A stretch of 64,000 nt of DNA. It comes from VAZQ01 sp034669045 (GTDB taxonomy: Bacteria > Pseudomonadota > Alphaproteobacteria > Rhizobiales > Xanthobacteraceae). A program made the position numbers and the translations under genes. This document shows positions 33,360 through 42,854 of this stretch, piece after piece. Within the stretch, counting starts at the first letter, position 1; the number at the start of each line of letters is the position of its first letter. The notes beneath the pieces were generated by a model. That model saw only the letters and a program-made list of their open reading frames with translations, was not told the origin of the DNA and searched no databases. The stretch lies in NCBI GenBank assembly GCA_034669045.1, contig JAXDOD010000190.1, positions 13,031-77,030 of the forward strand. The letters are read 5' to 3'.

Positions 33360-35719
33360 GCCGTGCCGCTCACCTGAAAACGGTGAATCTGGCGGAGGTC
33401 GTACGGCAGGCGGTCGATCTCCACCGACAGGGACGGCTGGCGGAAGCCGAACAGCGATACACGGCCATTCTTCGCGACAAGCCCAATCACTTCGACGCGT
33501 TGCATCTGCTGGGCGTGCTGCGCCATCAGCGCGGCGAGCACGCCGAAGCGGTGCGCTTGATTTCCGCGGCGCTTGTCATCAAGCCGAACGCCGTCGAAGC
33601 GCTCCTGAACCATGGCGCTGTTCTTGCCGCGCAAGAACGATCCCGGGAAGCCCTGGCGAGCTACGACCGCGCTCTGGCGATCAGTCCGGCGAACGCCGAT
33701 GCGCATTACAATCGCGCAAACATATTGCATGTGCTGGAGCGTCGCGAGGATGCGCTGGCGAGCTATGACAAGGCGCTGGCGCTCAACGATGGCCATGGCG
33801 ACGCGCACTACAACCGCGGCAACGTGCTGCAGGAGCTCAAGCGCCACGACGCCGCGATCGCAAGCTATGACCGGGCGCTGGCGCTCAGGCCCGAACACGT
33901 CGACGCCTTCAACAATCGAGGCAACGCGCTCAGGGCGCTCGACCGGCATCCGGAAGCCGTCGCGAGCTACGACAGGGCCCTTGAACTTGATCCTTGCTAC
34001 CCGAACGCTCACAGCAACCGCGGCTTCTCGCTGCAGGCACTCGGGCGACATGCAGAAGCGGTGGCCAGCTATGACCGGGCGCTGGCGCTTGGTTCCGGCC
34101 GGCCGCACGCGGACGAGCTCGACGATCGCGGCACCGCACTGATCGCGCTCAACCGGCCTGAAGAAGCGCTGGAAAGCTATGATCGGGCGCTTGAGCTCGA
34201 TCCCGACCACGTCTCCGCATTATACAATCGCGCGATTACGCTCCACATGATGAACCGCCGTGACGAGGCGGCGGACAGCCTGCATCGCGCGCTGAAGGTC
34301 AAGCCGGACGAGATCAAGCTCGAACTGGCCTTGTGCATGATTCAATTGTCGGTGCTGTACGCCGACGAGGCCGAGATCGATCAGCGGCGCGCGGCCTACG
34401 GCGGGTCCCTGGACGGGCTCTGTGCAGCAGCGGAGGATCGGCAAAGGCTCATCGATCTGGGCCAATGCGTCGGTTCAATCCAGCCGTTCTTTCTGCCCTA
34501 TCAGGGCCGCAACGATCGCGAGCTGCAGGCCCGCTACGGTTCGCTGATGTGCCAGGCCATGGCTGCGCGCTTTCCCGCGCTCCCGATGGCGCCGCCGCCG
34601 CAGCCGGGGGAGCCGGTGCGTGTCGGAATCGTCAGCGGCTATTTCAGGACCCACTCCAACTGGAAGATTCCGATCAAGGGCTGGCTCGGTCAGCTCGATC
34701 GCCAGCGGTTTCGGCTATTCGGCTATCACACCGCCAGCCAGCAGGATGCCGACACAGCCGCGGCCGCCGCGTTGTGCGACCGCTTCGTCCAGGGACCCCT
34801 GGCGATCGAGCAGTGGCGGCAGGAAATCTCGTCGGATGCGCTGCATGTTCTGATCTATCCCGAGGTCGGCATGGATCCGGCCGCGGCCCAGCTTGCGGCG
34901 CAACGCCTGGCGCCGGTGCAGTGCAATTCCTGGGGCCACCCGGAAACCAGCGGCTACCCGACGCTCGACTATTACCTGAGCAGCGATCTGATGGAGCCGG
35001 CGGACGGCGCGGAACACTACACCGAGCGGCTTGTTCGCCTGCCCAATCTGTCGGTCTATTGCGAGCCGTCCGATCTGTCGTCCCTCCCGTTCGACCGGGA
35101 GGATTTTGGGATGCGGCCGGACGCCACCGTGTTCTGGTGCGGGCAATCGCTTTACAAGTACCTGCCGCAATACGATCAAGTCTTTGCCCGCATCGCGAGC
35201 CAGGTCGGCAACTGCCAGTTTGTGTTCGTGGAATTTCAGAAAAACAAGCAGATCACCGAGCTGTTCGGCCGGCGGCTGCGCGACGCCTTTGCGACTCATG
35301 GACTGCTGGCCGGCGACTACTGCGTCGTGCTGCAGCGGCTCGATCCGCAGCAATTCGTCACCGCGAGCGGCTTGTGCGATATCTGCCTCGACAGCATCGG
35401 CTGGTCAGGCTGCAACTCGACCTTCGACAGCCTGAGACATGGGTTGCCGATCGTCACGATGACCGCAGCCCTGATGCGGGGCCGTCACAGCGCCGCGATG
35501 CTCGAGCGGATCGGCGTGAACGACACCGTCACCACGACGGTGGACGACTATGTGGCGACGGCGGTTCGGCTGGCGACGCAGGGGGCGTGGCGCGCAGCCG
35601 TCAAACAAAAAATCCTCGCCAATGTGCATCGCCTCTATCATGACCGCGCCTGCATTGCGGCGCTGGAGACGTTCCTCATTCGCGCCGCGCGCGGCGGTTG
35701 CAGGCGGCACGGCGATTAG
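33356..35719 (+). CDS. TPR protein with O-GlcNAc-transferase-like (SPINDLY) domain
   Basis: The 787-aa protein starts at TTG 33356, overlapping the previous TGA; a GTG about 24 bases later is an alternative. Residues about 10-330 form roughly nine TPR units with a repeated ASYDRALAL / NRGNVLQEL pattern. The C-terminal half matches family GT41 (OGT-like): VRVGIVSGYFRTHS, SWGHPETSGYPTLDYYLS, FWCGQSLYKYLPQYD and GWSGCNSTFDSLRHGLPIV. Such enzymes add a single sugar to Ser/Thr of proteins in the cytoplasm. Being within a type II secretion gene run, it could glycosylate secreted proteins before export, but targets are unknown. Confidence 0.85.
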   Translation: MSRAAHLKTVNLAEVVRQAVDLHRQGRLAEAEQRYTAILRDKPNHFDALHLLGVLRHQRGEHAEAVRLISAALVIKPNAVEALLNHGAVLAAQERSREALASYDRALAISPANADAHYNRANILHVLERREDALASYDKALALNDGHGDAHYNRGNVLQELKRHDAAIASYDRALALRPEHVDAFNNRGNALRALDRHPEAVASYDRALELDPCYPNAHSNRGFSLQALGRHAEAVASYDRALALGSGRPHADELDDRGTALIALNRPEEALESYDRALELDPDHVSALYNRAITLHMMNRRDEAADSLHRALKVKPDEIKLELALCMIQLSVLYADEAEIDQRRAAYGGSLDGLCAAAEDRQRLIDLGQCVGSIQPFFLPYQGRNDRELQARYGSLMCQAMAARFPALPMAPPPQPGEPVRVGIVSGYFRTHSNWKIPIKGWLGQLDRQRFRLFGYHTASQQDADTAAAAALCDRFVQGPLAIEQWRQEISSDALHVLIYPEVGMDPAAAQLAAQRLAPVQCNSWGHPETSGYPTLDYYLSSDLMEPADGAEHYTERLVRLPNLSVYCEPSDLSSLPFDREDFGMRPDATVFWCGQSLYKYLPQYDQVFARIASQVGNCQFVFVEFQKNKQITELFGRRLRDAFATHGLLAGDYCVVLQRLDPQQFVTASGLCDICLDSIGWSGCNSTFDSLRHGLPIVTMTAALMRGRHSAAMLERIGVNDTVTTTVDDYVATAVRLATQGAWRAAVKQKILANVHRLYHDRACIAALETFLIRAARGGCRRHGD

Positions 35720-35937
35720 CGCGCCGATTTACATGCGATGCGTGCTGTCGTTGGTATCCTCAGGCGCACAAGCAAAGTATTCTGCAGACTTGCGCAGTGC
35801 AAAAGATCGAATTTTTCCATCAATCCCAGAGTTCCTTCCGCATTACCGCGTTCAGTCGCTTGTCAAAGACTTGGCCCGTGTTACTTTGCCGCGCGGCAAC
35901 GCCCCCAGAGGGCATCGATTCAATCGGGAGAGCTTGG

Positions 35938-36954
35938 ATGAAAAAGACTGCGGTGTTTACAGTCACGGTGGTGGCGCTGGCCAGCGCGACGTCAGCGGCC
36001 ATGGCCGATCAGCGCTGGGTGCACAAGAGCAGCGATGCCGGCATCGGCGCGAATTGCGGCGCCAACAGCAATGTGAATGACGCTGTCAACGGCCCCTGCA
36101 CCACCCTCACGGCGGCCTACAACAACGCCAAGGCGGCCGGTGGCAACGTCGCGCGACTGATGATCCTCAGCAGCGGCGGATTCAACGAGAGCTTGACGCT
36201 GGACTGGGGCAATGGTCCGAGCGAAATCCGCTCGGTCGGCGATTCCAAGCCGGGCCTCAACGGCCTTGCCGGTCAGAATTCGCTCGTCATCAATACGCTG
36301 AGCGACGTCAGGCTGTTCGATTTTCGCATCGGCGGACAGTCCGGCGCCGGCTTGAACAACATCCAGGCCGTGGGGGCCTTGGGCACTTTGGAACTCCACC
36401 GGATGGAGCTGCGGGGTGCGGGCGGCTTCGGCATCAACATCCAGCCGACGTCGGGCAACGGTCCCAACAGCGTCAGCACGGTCTACATCGTCGATTCGAA
36501 TATCGCCAACGCAAGCCAGGGCCTCATTCAGATCAGGCCGGTCGGAAATACCACGGTCGGCACCGTCATCAAGAACACGCAGATCCACCATGGGACGGGC
36601 TTCGGGGTAAAGACCGACAGCTCGGCCTCGAGCAGCAGCATCCCGGTGAAGACGCTGATCTCGAACAGCGTCGTTACCAACGTCACAAACGCGGCGGTCA
36701 ACGCTACCGCCCCGGCCAGCGGCGGGGCACACTCGCTGGTGCTCATTGAGAACACCGACGTTCTGAATGCAAACAATGGCACCGTGGCCAATGGCGAAAA
36801 CGCCTCGGTCGTGCTCAACAACGCGACCATTCTCGGAAATGGCGTGGGCGTCAACATCGTGGGCGGAACCGTGTGGTCCTACGGTAACAACGTGATCAGT
36901 TTCAACACAACCCAGATCACGGGCGGCGTATTGAATACACAGAGCCCGCAATAG
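35938..36954 (+). CDS. Secreted right-handed beta-helix protein
   Basis: ATG 35938 starts a 338-aa protein with a clear signal peptide (MKKTAVFTVTVVALASATSA, cleavage after AMA). The mature chain consists of Asn/Ser/Thr/Gly-rich repeats with regular turns (VINTLSDVRLFDFRIGG, TVYIVDSNIANASQG, VVLNNATILGNGVGVNI), typical of parallel beta-helix proteins. No catalytic residues of pectate lyases are evident. A strong terminator follows at 36994. It is followed by a convergent similar protein (38208-39179), and both lie beside type II secretion genes, so they are candidate substrates. Ligand or enzymatic role unknown. Confidence 0.75.
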   Translation: MKKTAVFTVTVVALASATSAAMADQRWVHKSSDAGIGANCGANSNVNDAVNGPCTTLTAAYNNAKAAGGNVARLMILSSGGFNESLTLDWGNGPSEIRSVGDSKPGLNGLAGQNSLVINTLSDVRLFDFRIGGQSGAGLNNIQAVGALGTLELHRMELRGAGGFGINIQPTSGNGPNSVSTVYIVDSNIANASQGLIQIRPVGNTTVGTVIKNTQIHHGTGFGVKTDSSASSSSIPVKTLISNSVVTNVTNAAVNATAPASGGAHSLVLIENTDVLNANNGTVANGENASVVLNNATILGNGVGVNIVGGTVWSYGNNVISFNTTQITGGVLNTQSPQ

Positions 36955-36993
36955 GACCCTGGAAGCCAGGCGAGAACGATCCGCCGTTGAACG

Positions 36994-37024
36994 GACCGGG
37001 CGACGATGTCGCCCGGTCTTTTTT
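36994..37024 (+). terminator. Rho-independent terminator after the beta-helix gene
   Basis: GACCGGGCGAC (36994-37004) and GTCGCCCGGTC (37008-37018) form a perfect 11-bp stem with loop GAT, followed by six T. It lies 40 bases after the stop at 36954. Confidence 0.9.
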
Positions 37025-37075
37025 GCTGTTGTAGGCACTTGCCGGGCGCTGCAAACCCTCTGCGGCTGCAACCGG

Positions 37076-37184
37076 CTAGAGCACGTTCAGTTTCCTTGAA
37101 ACCGAACGTGCTCTAGGACTCTTGCGCTGGTCGCATTTTCGACGGAAAACCGGATTCCACTTTTCCTGAAAATGCTCTAACGCA
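37076..37184. repeat. Dispersed palindromic repeat, copy 1 (inverted relative to 61571-61678)
   Basis: The element begins with a 19-bp imperfect hairpin (CTAGAGCACGTTCAGTTTC, inverted as GAAACCGAACGTGCTCTAG) and continues GACTCTTGCGCTGGTCGCAT to AATGCTCTAACGCA. Its reverse complement matches 61571-61678 over essentially the whole length, with only a few differences. It is a known type of intergenic repeat in Bradyrhizobium-like genomes. Here it lies directly before the start of the 37187 gene. Confidence 0.85.
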
Positions 37185-37186
37185 GG

Positions 37187-38068
37187 ATGCCCGTGCCGAA
37201 CGATCCATCATGGAGATTCCAGGGCAGGCTCGGCGTGTCCGAGCTGCTGCGGATCATTCTTGCCGCTGTCGAGCGCCGCCAGGGATTTTCACTGATCCGG
37301 CTCGGATGCAGTGAAGGCATCGCCATGGCATGGCCCGATATTTCCACTCGCGAGGAGCTTGCGTCGCATCTTTTCGGCTGGTTCGGTCCGCAGGATTTTT
37401 CCGACCAGGACCGCGATCAAATCGCGCAACTGGCCCGCTCGTCGGTCTTGTCAGCCGACGTGATCGGCTTGCCGACCCTGGCGCAGATGGAGAAGGATAT
37501 CGGCTATCCGCGTGTTTTCGAGGCGGTCGAGTTGCATGACTTGCAGCGGCACCGTCCGCATAAATGCGATGCCAATATTCATTGGTACCTGCAATTCTCC
37601 GGCGCGATCGCATCGATCGTCCGCGATCGCGATTTCATCGGGCTGATCGGCTGTCGCGAAATCGATCAGGAGTTGATGCAGACGTTCAACGTCGCGTCGA
37701 CGCGGTCGTATCTCGTGCGCGGCGAGGAGGGCTACAAGGGCTCCGTGCTCGAGCCGCATTGGCCGACCGGTTTCTCGCGGATCAGGGATCAACTGGAGGT
37801 CCCGTATCCTGGAGCGATTTTTCTGGTCGGCGCGGGCGTCCTGGGCAAGGCTTATTGCGAAATGGTCAAGCAGCAGGGCGGGGTTGCACTCGATATCGGG
37901 AGCTTGTTCGATTCATGGGCGAGCGTCACCAGCAGGCTGCGGTTCGGCCGTTTTCCGCAGCTCTTCTCGCTGGATCATTGCAAGACTGTCATTGAGGATG
38001 CCGAAGCGCGCCAACGGCGCATGGACGGATATATCGTCGAATTGGGTCTCGAAACGGCCACCTACTGA
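37187..38068 (+). CDS. GT-D-fold glycosyltransferase-like protein
   Basis: The 293-aa protein starts at ATG 37187, immediately after a dispersed repeat. FSLIRLGCSEGIAM near residue 40 and IFLVGAGVLGKAYCEMVK with GGVALDIGSLFDSWA in the C-terminal half are the signature blocks of GT-D-type (DUF1792) glycosyltransferase domains, whose members transfer sugars in protein O-glycosylation or exopolysaccharide assembly. In the usual motif RxGDGE the Asp-Gly is replaced here by Cys-Ser, which may change metal binding or signal a non-catalytic form. No signal peptide is present. It ends before a hairpin shared with the convergent beta-helix gene. Confidence 0.65.
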   Translation: MPVPNDPSWRFQGRLGVSELLRIILAAVERRQGFSLIRLGCSEGIAMAWPDISTREELASHLFGWFGPQDFSDQDRDQIAQLARSSVLSADVIGLPTLAQMEKDIGYPRVFEAVELHDLQRHRPHKCDANIHWYLQFSGAIASIVRDRDFIGLIGCREIDQELMQTFNVASTRSYLVRGEEGYKGSVLEPHWPTGFSRIRDQLEVPYPGAIFLVGAGVLGKAYCEMVKQQGGVALDIGSLFDSWASVTSRLRFGRFPQLFSLDHCKTVIEDAEARQRRMDGYIVELGLETATY

Positions 38069-38118
38069 GGTGTGGTCGGACCGCGCTGCTGCATCGCCAT
38101 CGTTCGTCGCGGCATCAT

Positions 38119-38146
38119 GCGCAACCCGGGTAAGCCCGGGTTGCGC
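38119..38146. terminator. Hairpin between convergent genes
   Basis: GCGCAACCCGGG (38119-38130) and CCCGGGTTGCGC (38135-38146) form a perfect 12-bp stem with loop TAAG. There is no T-run, so it is not a classical terminator, but its place between two convergent genes suggests a bidirectional stop or a transcript stabiliser. Confidence 0.65.
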
Positions 38147-38207
38147 GGAAGAGGGCGGAGACCGGACTCATGCCGAGTCGGGATCGAGGAAAGCCGGCAT
38201 CAATCCA

Positions 38208-39179
38208 TCATTCCGGAACCAGGGTGCCTGTGAAGGCCCCAGGCGCCCCGTTACCGTCCACGCTGTTGTTCTTGTACGTAAGCAGCGCGCCGCTGTTTAC
38301 AGACGTCACTCCGGTCGCATTCCCGGTGATGACCGTATTGCTGACGCGGATGGTCGAGGTTCCGCCGTTCGACTGGAGCCCATTGGTCCCGTTGTTGGAC
38401 GTGGCGCTGTGGTCGACCATGACCTGCACCGTCGCTCCGCCCGACACGGCCGTGATGGAAAGGACCCCGTTGGAGCCGTTGCTCGAGGTCTGGCTTTCCC
38501 AGACAGAACCGTCGACCGCCCCGGTGCCGCCCCTGCCATCGAACGCGATCCCGAAGGTGGAGTTGTTCACCGTCTGAACCTTGTTCAGGACAACCTTGGC
38601 TGTCGCCGCTCCGGTCGGGTTGACGTTGATGCCGCTGTTGTTGTTGGAAATGTAGCTATCCACCACGGTCAGCGTGGCAGCGCCTGCACCCGGGGTGAAG
38701 TGAATCCCGTGTCCGGACGCGGCGGCCTTGAAACCTCGGATCCTGGTATTTTGAACGTGCAAAGCCGCGCCGGCGATGAATCTGATCCCGATCGTGCCCG
38801 GTGACACTGTGGTGGTCAAGCCAAGCCCTTCGATGTCCAGACCCCGCAAGAAGACGACGTCGTTCGGGCCTGCGTTGACGGTGATGCCGGGGCCTGCGCT
38901 CACCAGCACGCCGGCCTCGACGCCTTCGCAGACGATGGCCATCGACTTGGTGATCGTCACGCCGCCGAAGCCGCCGCTATCGAGGCAGTTGATCTCGCCG
39001 CCGGCCGCGGTCTTCGAGATCGTGCCCGCGAAAGTCTTGCAAGGCGCCGTGCGGCTGCAGGGATTGACGTCGTCGCCGACGCCCGACACCCAGGTTCGCG
39101 TGGCCTGTGCCAACGCCACATCGGGAACGAACGCCACGCCTACCAGGCACGCAATACCGAACGCGGCAACTGACCTCAT
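38208..39179 (-). CDS. Secreted right-handed beta-helix protein
   Basis: I chose ATG 39179, with AAGGAGG about 6 bases upstream, instead of the longer frame from 39296. The 323-aa product has a signal peptide (AAFGIACLVGVAFVPDVALA). It carries a short Cys-bearing start (GDDVNPCSRTAPCKTFAGTI), as in many beta-helix proteins of soil alphaproteobacteria, and then repeated Asn/Gly/Thr-rich strands (VVDSYISNNNSGINVNPTG, NTVITGNATGV). The protein ends with GTLVPE. It is related in architecture, not closely in sequence, to the protein at 35938. It is probably exported and may be a surface or type II secreted protein; no active site is recognised. Confidence 0.75.
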   Translation of the reverse strand: MRSVAAFGIACLVGVAFVPDVALAQATRTWVSGVGDDVNPCSRTAPCKTFAGTISKTAAGGEINCLDSGGFGGVTITKSMAIVCEGVEAGVLVSAGPGITVNAGPNDVVFLRGLDIEGLGLTTTVSPGTIGIRFIAGAALHVQNTRIRGFKAAASGHGIHFTPGAGAATLTVVDSYISNNNSGINVNPTGAATAKVVLNKVQTVNNSTFGIAFDGRGGTGAVDGSVWESQTSSNGSNGVLSITAVSGGATVQVMVDHSATSNNGTNGLQSNGGTSTIRVSNTVITGNATGVTSVNSGALLTYKNNSVDGNGAPGAFTGTLVPE

Positions 39180-39443
39180 GTGAGCCTCCTTCAGACGGTG
39201 AATTTTCCAGGACTGCAGGACGTGTCGGCCAGAGCGCTCAACAAGTCCCGCACACAACCTATAGGATGTTCCGTTGCAGGGATATCGAAAAATCAACCCC
39301 CCTCTCTCCTGTCACTTTCAGATCCCGTGTTGTCGGGACCAAAGGTAAACACCGTTGTCGCAAGGCGCGCGCAATTCGATCAACTGCTGCAGCTTTTGAT
39401 CAACACGCCACCTCGGATCGACCGAGATGTCAAACACTTGCAA

Positions 39444-39662
39444 TCACTTCGGCAAGCTTCCGACGTCCTGCAGCAGCTTGATGCAGGCCGGGCTCAGTTT
39501 GTCCTTCACCTTGACGAGGCAGGCGATCACTCGGCCCTCGCCGGGCTGTACGCCGGGACACAGCTTGTCGCGATCGTCGGCGCAGGCATTGCGCAACTCG
39601 GCGGAAGCGGTCCCCAGCGCCGCGAACATCAGCGCCAACACGAGACACGTCATACGGATCAT
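39444..39662 (-). CDS. Small secreted Cys-rich-repeat protein
   Basis: This 72-aa protein has a signal peptide (RMTCLVLALMFAALGTASA) and a 50-residue mature part with four Cys in the pattern of the eukaryotic-type cysteine-rich repeat (NACADDRDKLCPGV, VIACLVKVKDKLSPACIKLL). Such proteins are frequent in Bradyrhizobium-like genomes and are exported to the periplasm; their function is unknown. The gap of about 260 bases to the beta-helix gene upstream contains no other supported gene. Confidence 0.75.
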   Translation of the reverse strand: MIRMTCLVLALMFAALGTASAELRNACADDRDKLCPGVQPGEGRVIACLVKVKDKLSPACIKLLQDVGSLPK

Positions 39663-39783
39663 TTCGCTCTCCCCATTTCGGCCGCCTGCCAGGGCGCTGC
39701 CCTACGGTGCGGTGCCGGCATTTGGTTGCCAAATCTTGGCGTAAATCGGGCACCGGAGCCACTACCAGACTGGTCCCGGAAAG

Positions 39784-40428
39784 TCACCAGGGCACCAGCA
39801 GCATCGCGTCGAGATACCAGCAAAGCCAGATCGCCGGCGCCAGAAACAATCCGAACGGCAGCCTGCTGCTCAACCGGATCGGGCGTCCCAGGATCCACTG
39901 TCTGGTGCCGAACGCGACCAGGGCCGCGAGCGCTGCGATTTCGACCGCTAGCGGCATGACCGGCCAGTCGAGCCAGATGCCGGCGACGCCGGCGAGCTTG
40001 ACGTCGCCCAGGCCGATGCCCTCGCGCCCGCGCAGGCGGGTGTAAACAAAGCGTATCAGCAGAAAGACCAGGGCCAGGACCACGCTTCGGATCGCGGCAT
40101 CGGTGACGCCCTCCGTCGCGCTCGCGGAGTCCGCGATGCCGGCGTGCACGAGGCCGAGCGCCAGGCCGGCGGCCACCAATCCATTCGGGATGATGAACTG
40201 CCTGCCGTCGATGACCGCGATGGCAAGCATCACTAAGGCGAGGCCGGCCCCGAGCACGCCGCGCAGGCCCGGCGCGGCTGCGACGCTGGCAGCACACGCC
40301 GCCAGCGCGGCCAGTGCGATGGCCGCGCGCCAGGCCAGTCGCCGTCGAGTGGAGCGGACGCCCGGGTCGAGGAGGGGTGGAGGGGACTCCGGCTGCTTCG
40401 CTGAAGGCACGGCGCGCGCGCCGATCAC
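39784..40428 (-). CDS. gspO: Prepilin peptidase (type IV leader peptidase, GspO-like)
   Basis: The aspartic membrane protease motifs are visible: AVIDGRQFIIPN (first Asp) and GREGIGLGDVKLAG (GxGD, second Asp). At least five hydrophobic segments flank them. The N-terminal methyltransferase half with the Cys-pair found in GspO of gammaproteobacteria is absent, so this is the short form. I chose GTG 40428 as start (214 aa), close to the end of gspD; further in-frame starts exist, for example GTG 40410. It cleaves the leader peptides of the pseudopilins GspG-K encoded at 45.8-48.8 kb and lies in the same transcription unit as gspD. Confidence 0.8.
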   Translation of the reverse strand: MIGARAVPSAKQPESPPPLLDPGVRSTRRRLAWRAAIALAALAACAASVAAAPGLRGVLGAGLALVMLAIAVIDGRQFIIPNGLVAAGLALGLVHAGIADSASATEGVTDAAIRSVVLALVFLLIRFVYTRLRGREGIGLGDVKLAGVAGIWLDWPVMPLAVEIAALAALVAFGTRQWILGRPIRLSSRLPFGLFLAPAIWLCWYLDAMLLVPW

Positions 40429-40456
40429 GGTTCCGAGCGCGCGCGGCGGCGGCGCA

Positions 40457-42676
40457 TCAGCGTTGCTTGGGAATGCCGATCGGCGGCACCGGCGTGCCGG
40501 GAGCCACCGTCGTGCGCTGGCCTCCGAGCTTGGAGCGCAGCTCTTCCGCGACGTAATGCGCATCGACGCTGTCGCGGATGACCTGCGGCCGGATGAACAT
40601 GATCAGCTCGATCCGTTGCGCGGTTCCGGCCTGATGCCCGAACAGATCGCCGACCTTGGGAATCTGCTCGAAGATGGGAAGCCCTTGGCGGCCTTTGTCG
40701 CGGCGCTCGCTGATGAGGCCGGCAAGGAGCACGGTCTGGCCGCTTGCCACCGCGATCGAGCTCTTCACCTTGCGCTGCGAAACGGTCGGCGTCAGGGTCG
40801 GATCGGAGTTGGCGACGTTGCTGATCTCCTGCTCGATGTCGAGCACGACATTGCCGTTGAAGTTGACCCGCGGAACGACCCGCAGAATGATGCCGGTGTT
40901 GCGGTAGTCGATGGTGTTGACGACCTGGTTGCTCGAATTGAGCACCGTCGCGGTGCCGGTGGTGACCGGGATCTGGTCGCCAACCTGCAGCGTCGCGACC
41001 TGGTTGTCGAGCACGACCACGGACGGATTCGACAGGACCTTGACGTCGCTGACCTTGTGCAGCGCATCGAGGATCAATCGCGGCTCGGCCGCCGATCCGA
41101 TCAGGAAGTTGAAGCCCGGGAATGCCCGCCCCAGGATCGCGCCGCCGGTGGTGTTGATGATCGAGCCCTTGTCCCTGCCGAGACCGACGTCGGAGCTCTT
41201 CAGGAAAAACTGGACGCCGTAGTTCAGCGTGTCGTTGAGCGTCACTTCGGCGATGGTGGCTTCGATCGCGACCTGAAGCTGCGGCCGGTCGAGCTGTCGC
41301 AGGGTGCGCTCGATGATCCGGTAGCTTTCCTGGTTGGCGAAGATCAGCAGGTTGTTGTTGACCACGTCGGCGGTGATGCGCACGCCCGGCAGGACCGGCG
41401 ATCCGCCGCTGCCGGCGGACCGGGCGCCGAATGATGTGTCGGATTTTGCTCCGCCGAGGCCCGGTTCGCCGCCCGCGGCGGCGGCACCGGCGGCGGCCGC
41501 CCCGCCCGGCTGCTGCGGGGCGTTGGACAGCGCCGGACGGCTGATCGAGGAGGGGCTGCCGCTCGATGACGTGATCATCCCGGAGCCCGGCGCGATCTGA
41601 TTGGCCGCCGAATCGAGCGTGGCACCGCCCGAACCCCCGGCGAACATCTCGTTGAGCAGCCGCGCCATCTGGCGCGCTTCGCCATAGCGGACGCGGTAGA
41701 CCTTGACGCCGGTCGTGGTGGTGTCGGCGGTGTCGAGCCGGCTGATCCAGGTCGAGACCATCCGCAGCAGCTCGGTCTTGCGGGTGACCACCATGATGGC
41801 ATTGAGCCGGCCGACCGGCTGCAGCTTGACCATGTTCTGGCTCATCCCGCCTTCGCCGGAATCGATGATCTTTTCGAGCTCCGCGATCAGCGGTTCGGGC
41901 GTGCTGCTGCGCACGGGATAAATCCCGACCGATTGCCCGCGCATCCAGTCGACGTCGAAGCTGAGCACGGTATCCAGCGCGGCGCGGCGCTCGGGTCCGC
42001 TTCCCTGGATGATGAGAAGGTTGCGCGCCGGATCGGCCCGCACGGTGCCCGGCTTGGTGGCGAAACTGTCGAGGATCTTCATCAACGTCGCCGCCGACAC
42101 ATACTGCAGCCGGATCACGCTGATGCCGTATCCCGGCTCGACCTGGCGATTGGTCGCGGCGCGGTCGAGATTGCCAGAGCCGACGGCTTCCGCCGTGGGG
42201 ACGAGGCGATAGCCCGCCGTGTCCCGGATCAGCGCCACGTTGCCCATCCGCAGGGCGGATTCGAGGACGAAGAGCACGTCCGATTTGGGCACCGGACGGC
42301 CGGACGCGAGGCTGATCGTGCCCTGCACCCGCGGATCGATGGTGTATCCGACCCCGAGAATGTCGCCGAGGATGACCTTGGCGACGGTGGTGATCGGCGT
42401 GTTCTCGAAATTGAGCTCATAGCCGTCGCCCGAGCCCGCCTGCGCGGCTTCCGCGGCCGCATCGACGACTTGCCCCTCATAGACGGTGGCACGCGGTCCT
42501 TGCGGCTGGTTCGGAACCTGCCCCTCGGGCGAGAAGCGCGGCAGCAGGTCCATCGCGCGGACCTTGTCGAGGACGTCTTGCGGACGGGCCTCGTCGCGCT
42601 CGACGGTGTAGAGATTGCAGGAGCACAGCGTCGCGCTGACGATCGACAAATAGATGACGCGCGATGCAGCGCGCAT
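40457..42676 (-). CDS. gspD: Type II secretion secretin GspD (lipoprotein)
   Basis: ATG 42676 gives 739 residues with a lipoprotein leader (IYLSIVSATLCSC, lipobox Cys about 20), preferred to the longer frame from 42727. N-terminal N0-N3 ring domains follow (GDILGVGYTIDPRVQGT, IIQGSGPERRAALD, VYRVRYGEARQMARLLNEMF). A Gly/Ala/Pro-rich low-complexity insert lies at about 390-445. The secretin domain (VAIEATIAEVTLNDTLNYG, VATLQVGDQIPVTTG, VSQRKVKSSIAVASGQTVLL, LIMFIRPQVI) is complete. It forms the outer-membrane channel. The self-piloting lipid anchor fits the lack of a pilotin gene. It is transcribed away from gspE. Confidence 0.9.
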   Translation of the reverse strand: MRAASRVIYLSIVSATLCSCNLYTVERDEARPQDVLDKVRAMDLLPRFSPEGQVPNQPQGPRATVYEGQVVDAAAEAAQAGSGDGYELNFENTPITTVAKVILGDILGVGYTIDPRVQGTISLASGRPVPKSDVLFVLESALRMGNVALIRDTAGYRLVPTAEAVGSGNLDRAATNRQVEPGYGISVIRLQYVSAATLMKILDSFATKPGTVRADPARNLLIIQGSGPERRAALDTVLSFDVDWMRGQSVGIYPVRSSTPEPLIAELEKIIDSGEGGMSQNMVKLQPVGRLNAIMVVTRKTELLRMVSTWISRLDTADTTTTGVKVYRVRYGEARQMARLLNEMFAGGSGGATLDSAANQIAPGSGMITSSSGSPSSISRPALSNAPQQPGGAAAAGAAAAGGEPGLGGAKSDTSFGARSAGSGGSPVLPGVRITADVVNNNLLIFANQESYRIIERTLRQLDRPQLQVAIEATIAEVTLNDTLNYGVQFFLKSSDVGLGRDKGSIINTTGGAILGRAFPGFNFLIGSAAEPRLILDALHKVSDVKVLSNPSVVVLDNQVATLQVGDQIPVTTGTATVLNSSNQVVNTIDYRNTGIILRVVPRVNFNGNVVLDIEQEISNVANSDPTLTPTVSQRKVKSSIAVASGQTVLLAGLISERRDKGRQGLPIFEQIPKVGDLFGHQAGTAQRIELIMFIRPQVIRDSVDAHYVAEELRSKLGGQRTTVAPGTPVPPIGIPKQR

Positions 42677-42854
42677 CGCCGGGCACTTGCGCAACGATGT
42701 CAGGACCGCGACCAATGTACTCCCCACGCAACCCGCATTTATCGCCGACCGTTAGAGACGACAACAGAGTGGCGATAAATTGACAGCCGAGGACGCCATT
42801 GATAGAAAACAACAACAATAGGTGTCAAGAAGAAAGGGCCCGAGGGGGGGGACA

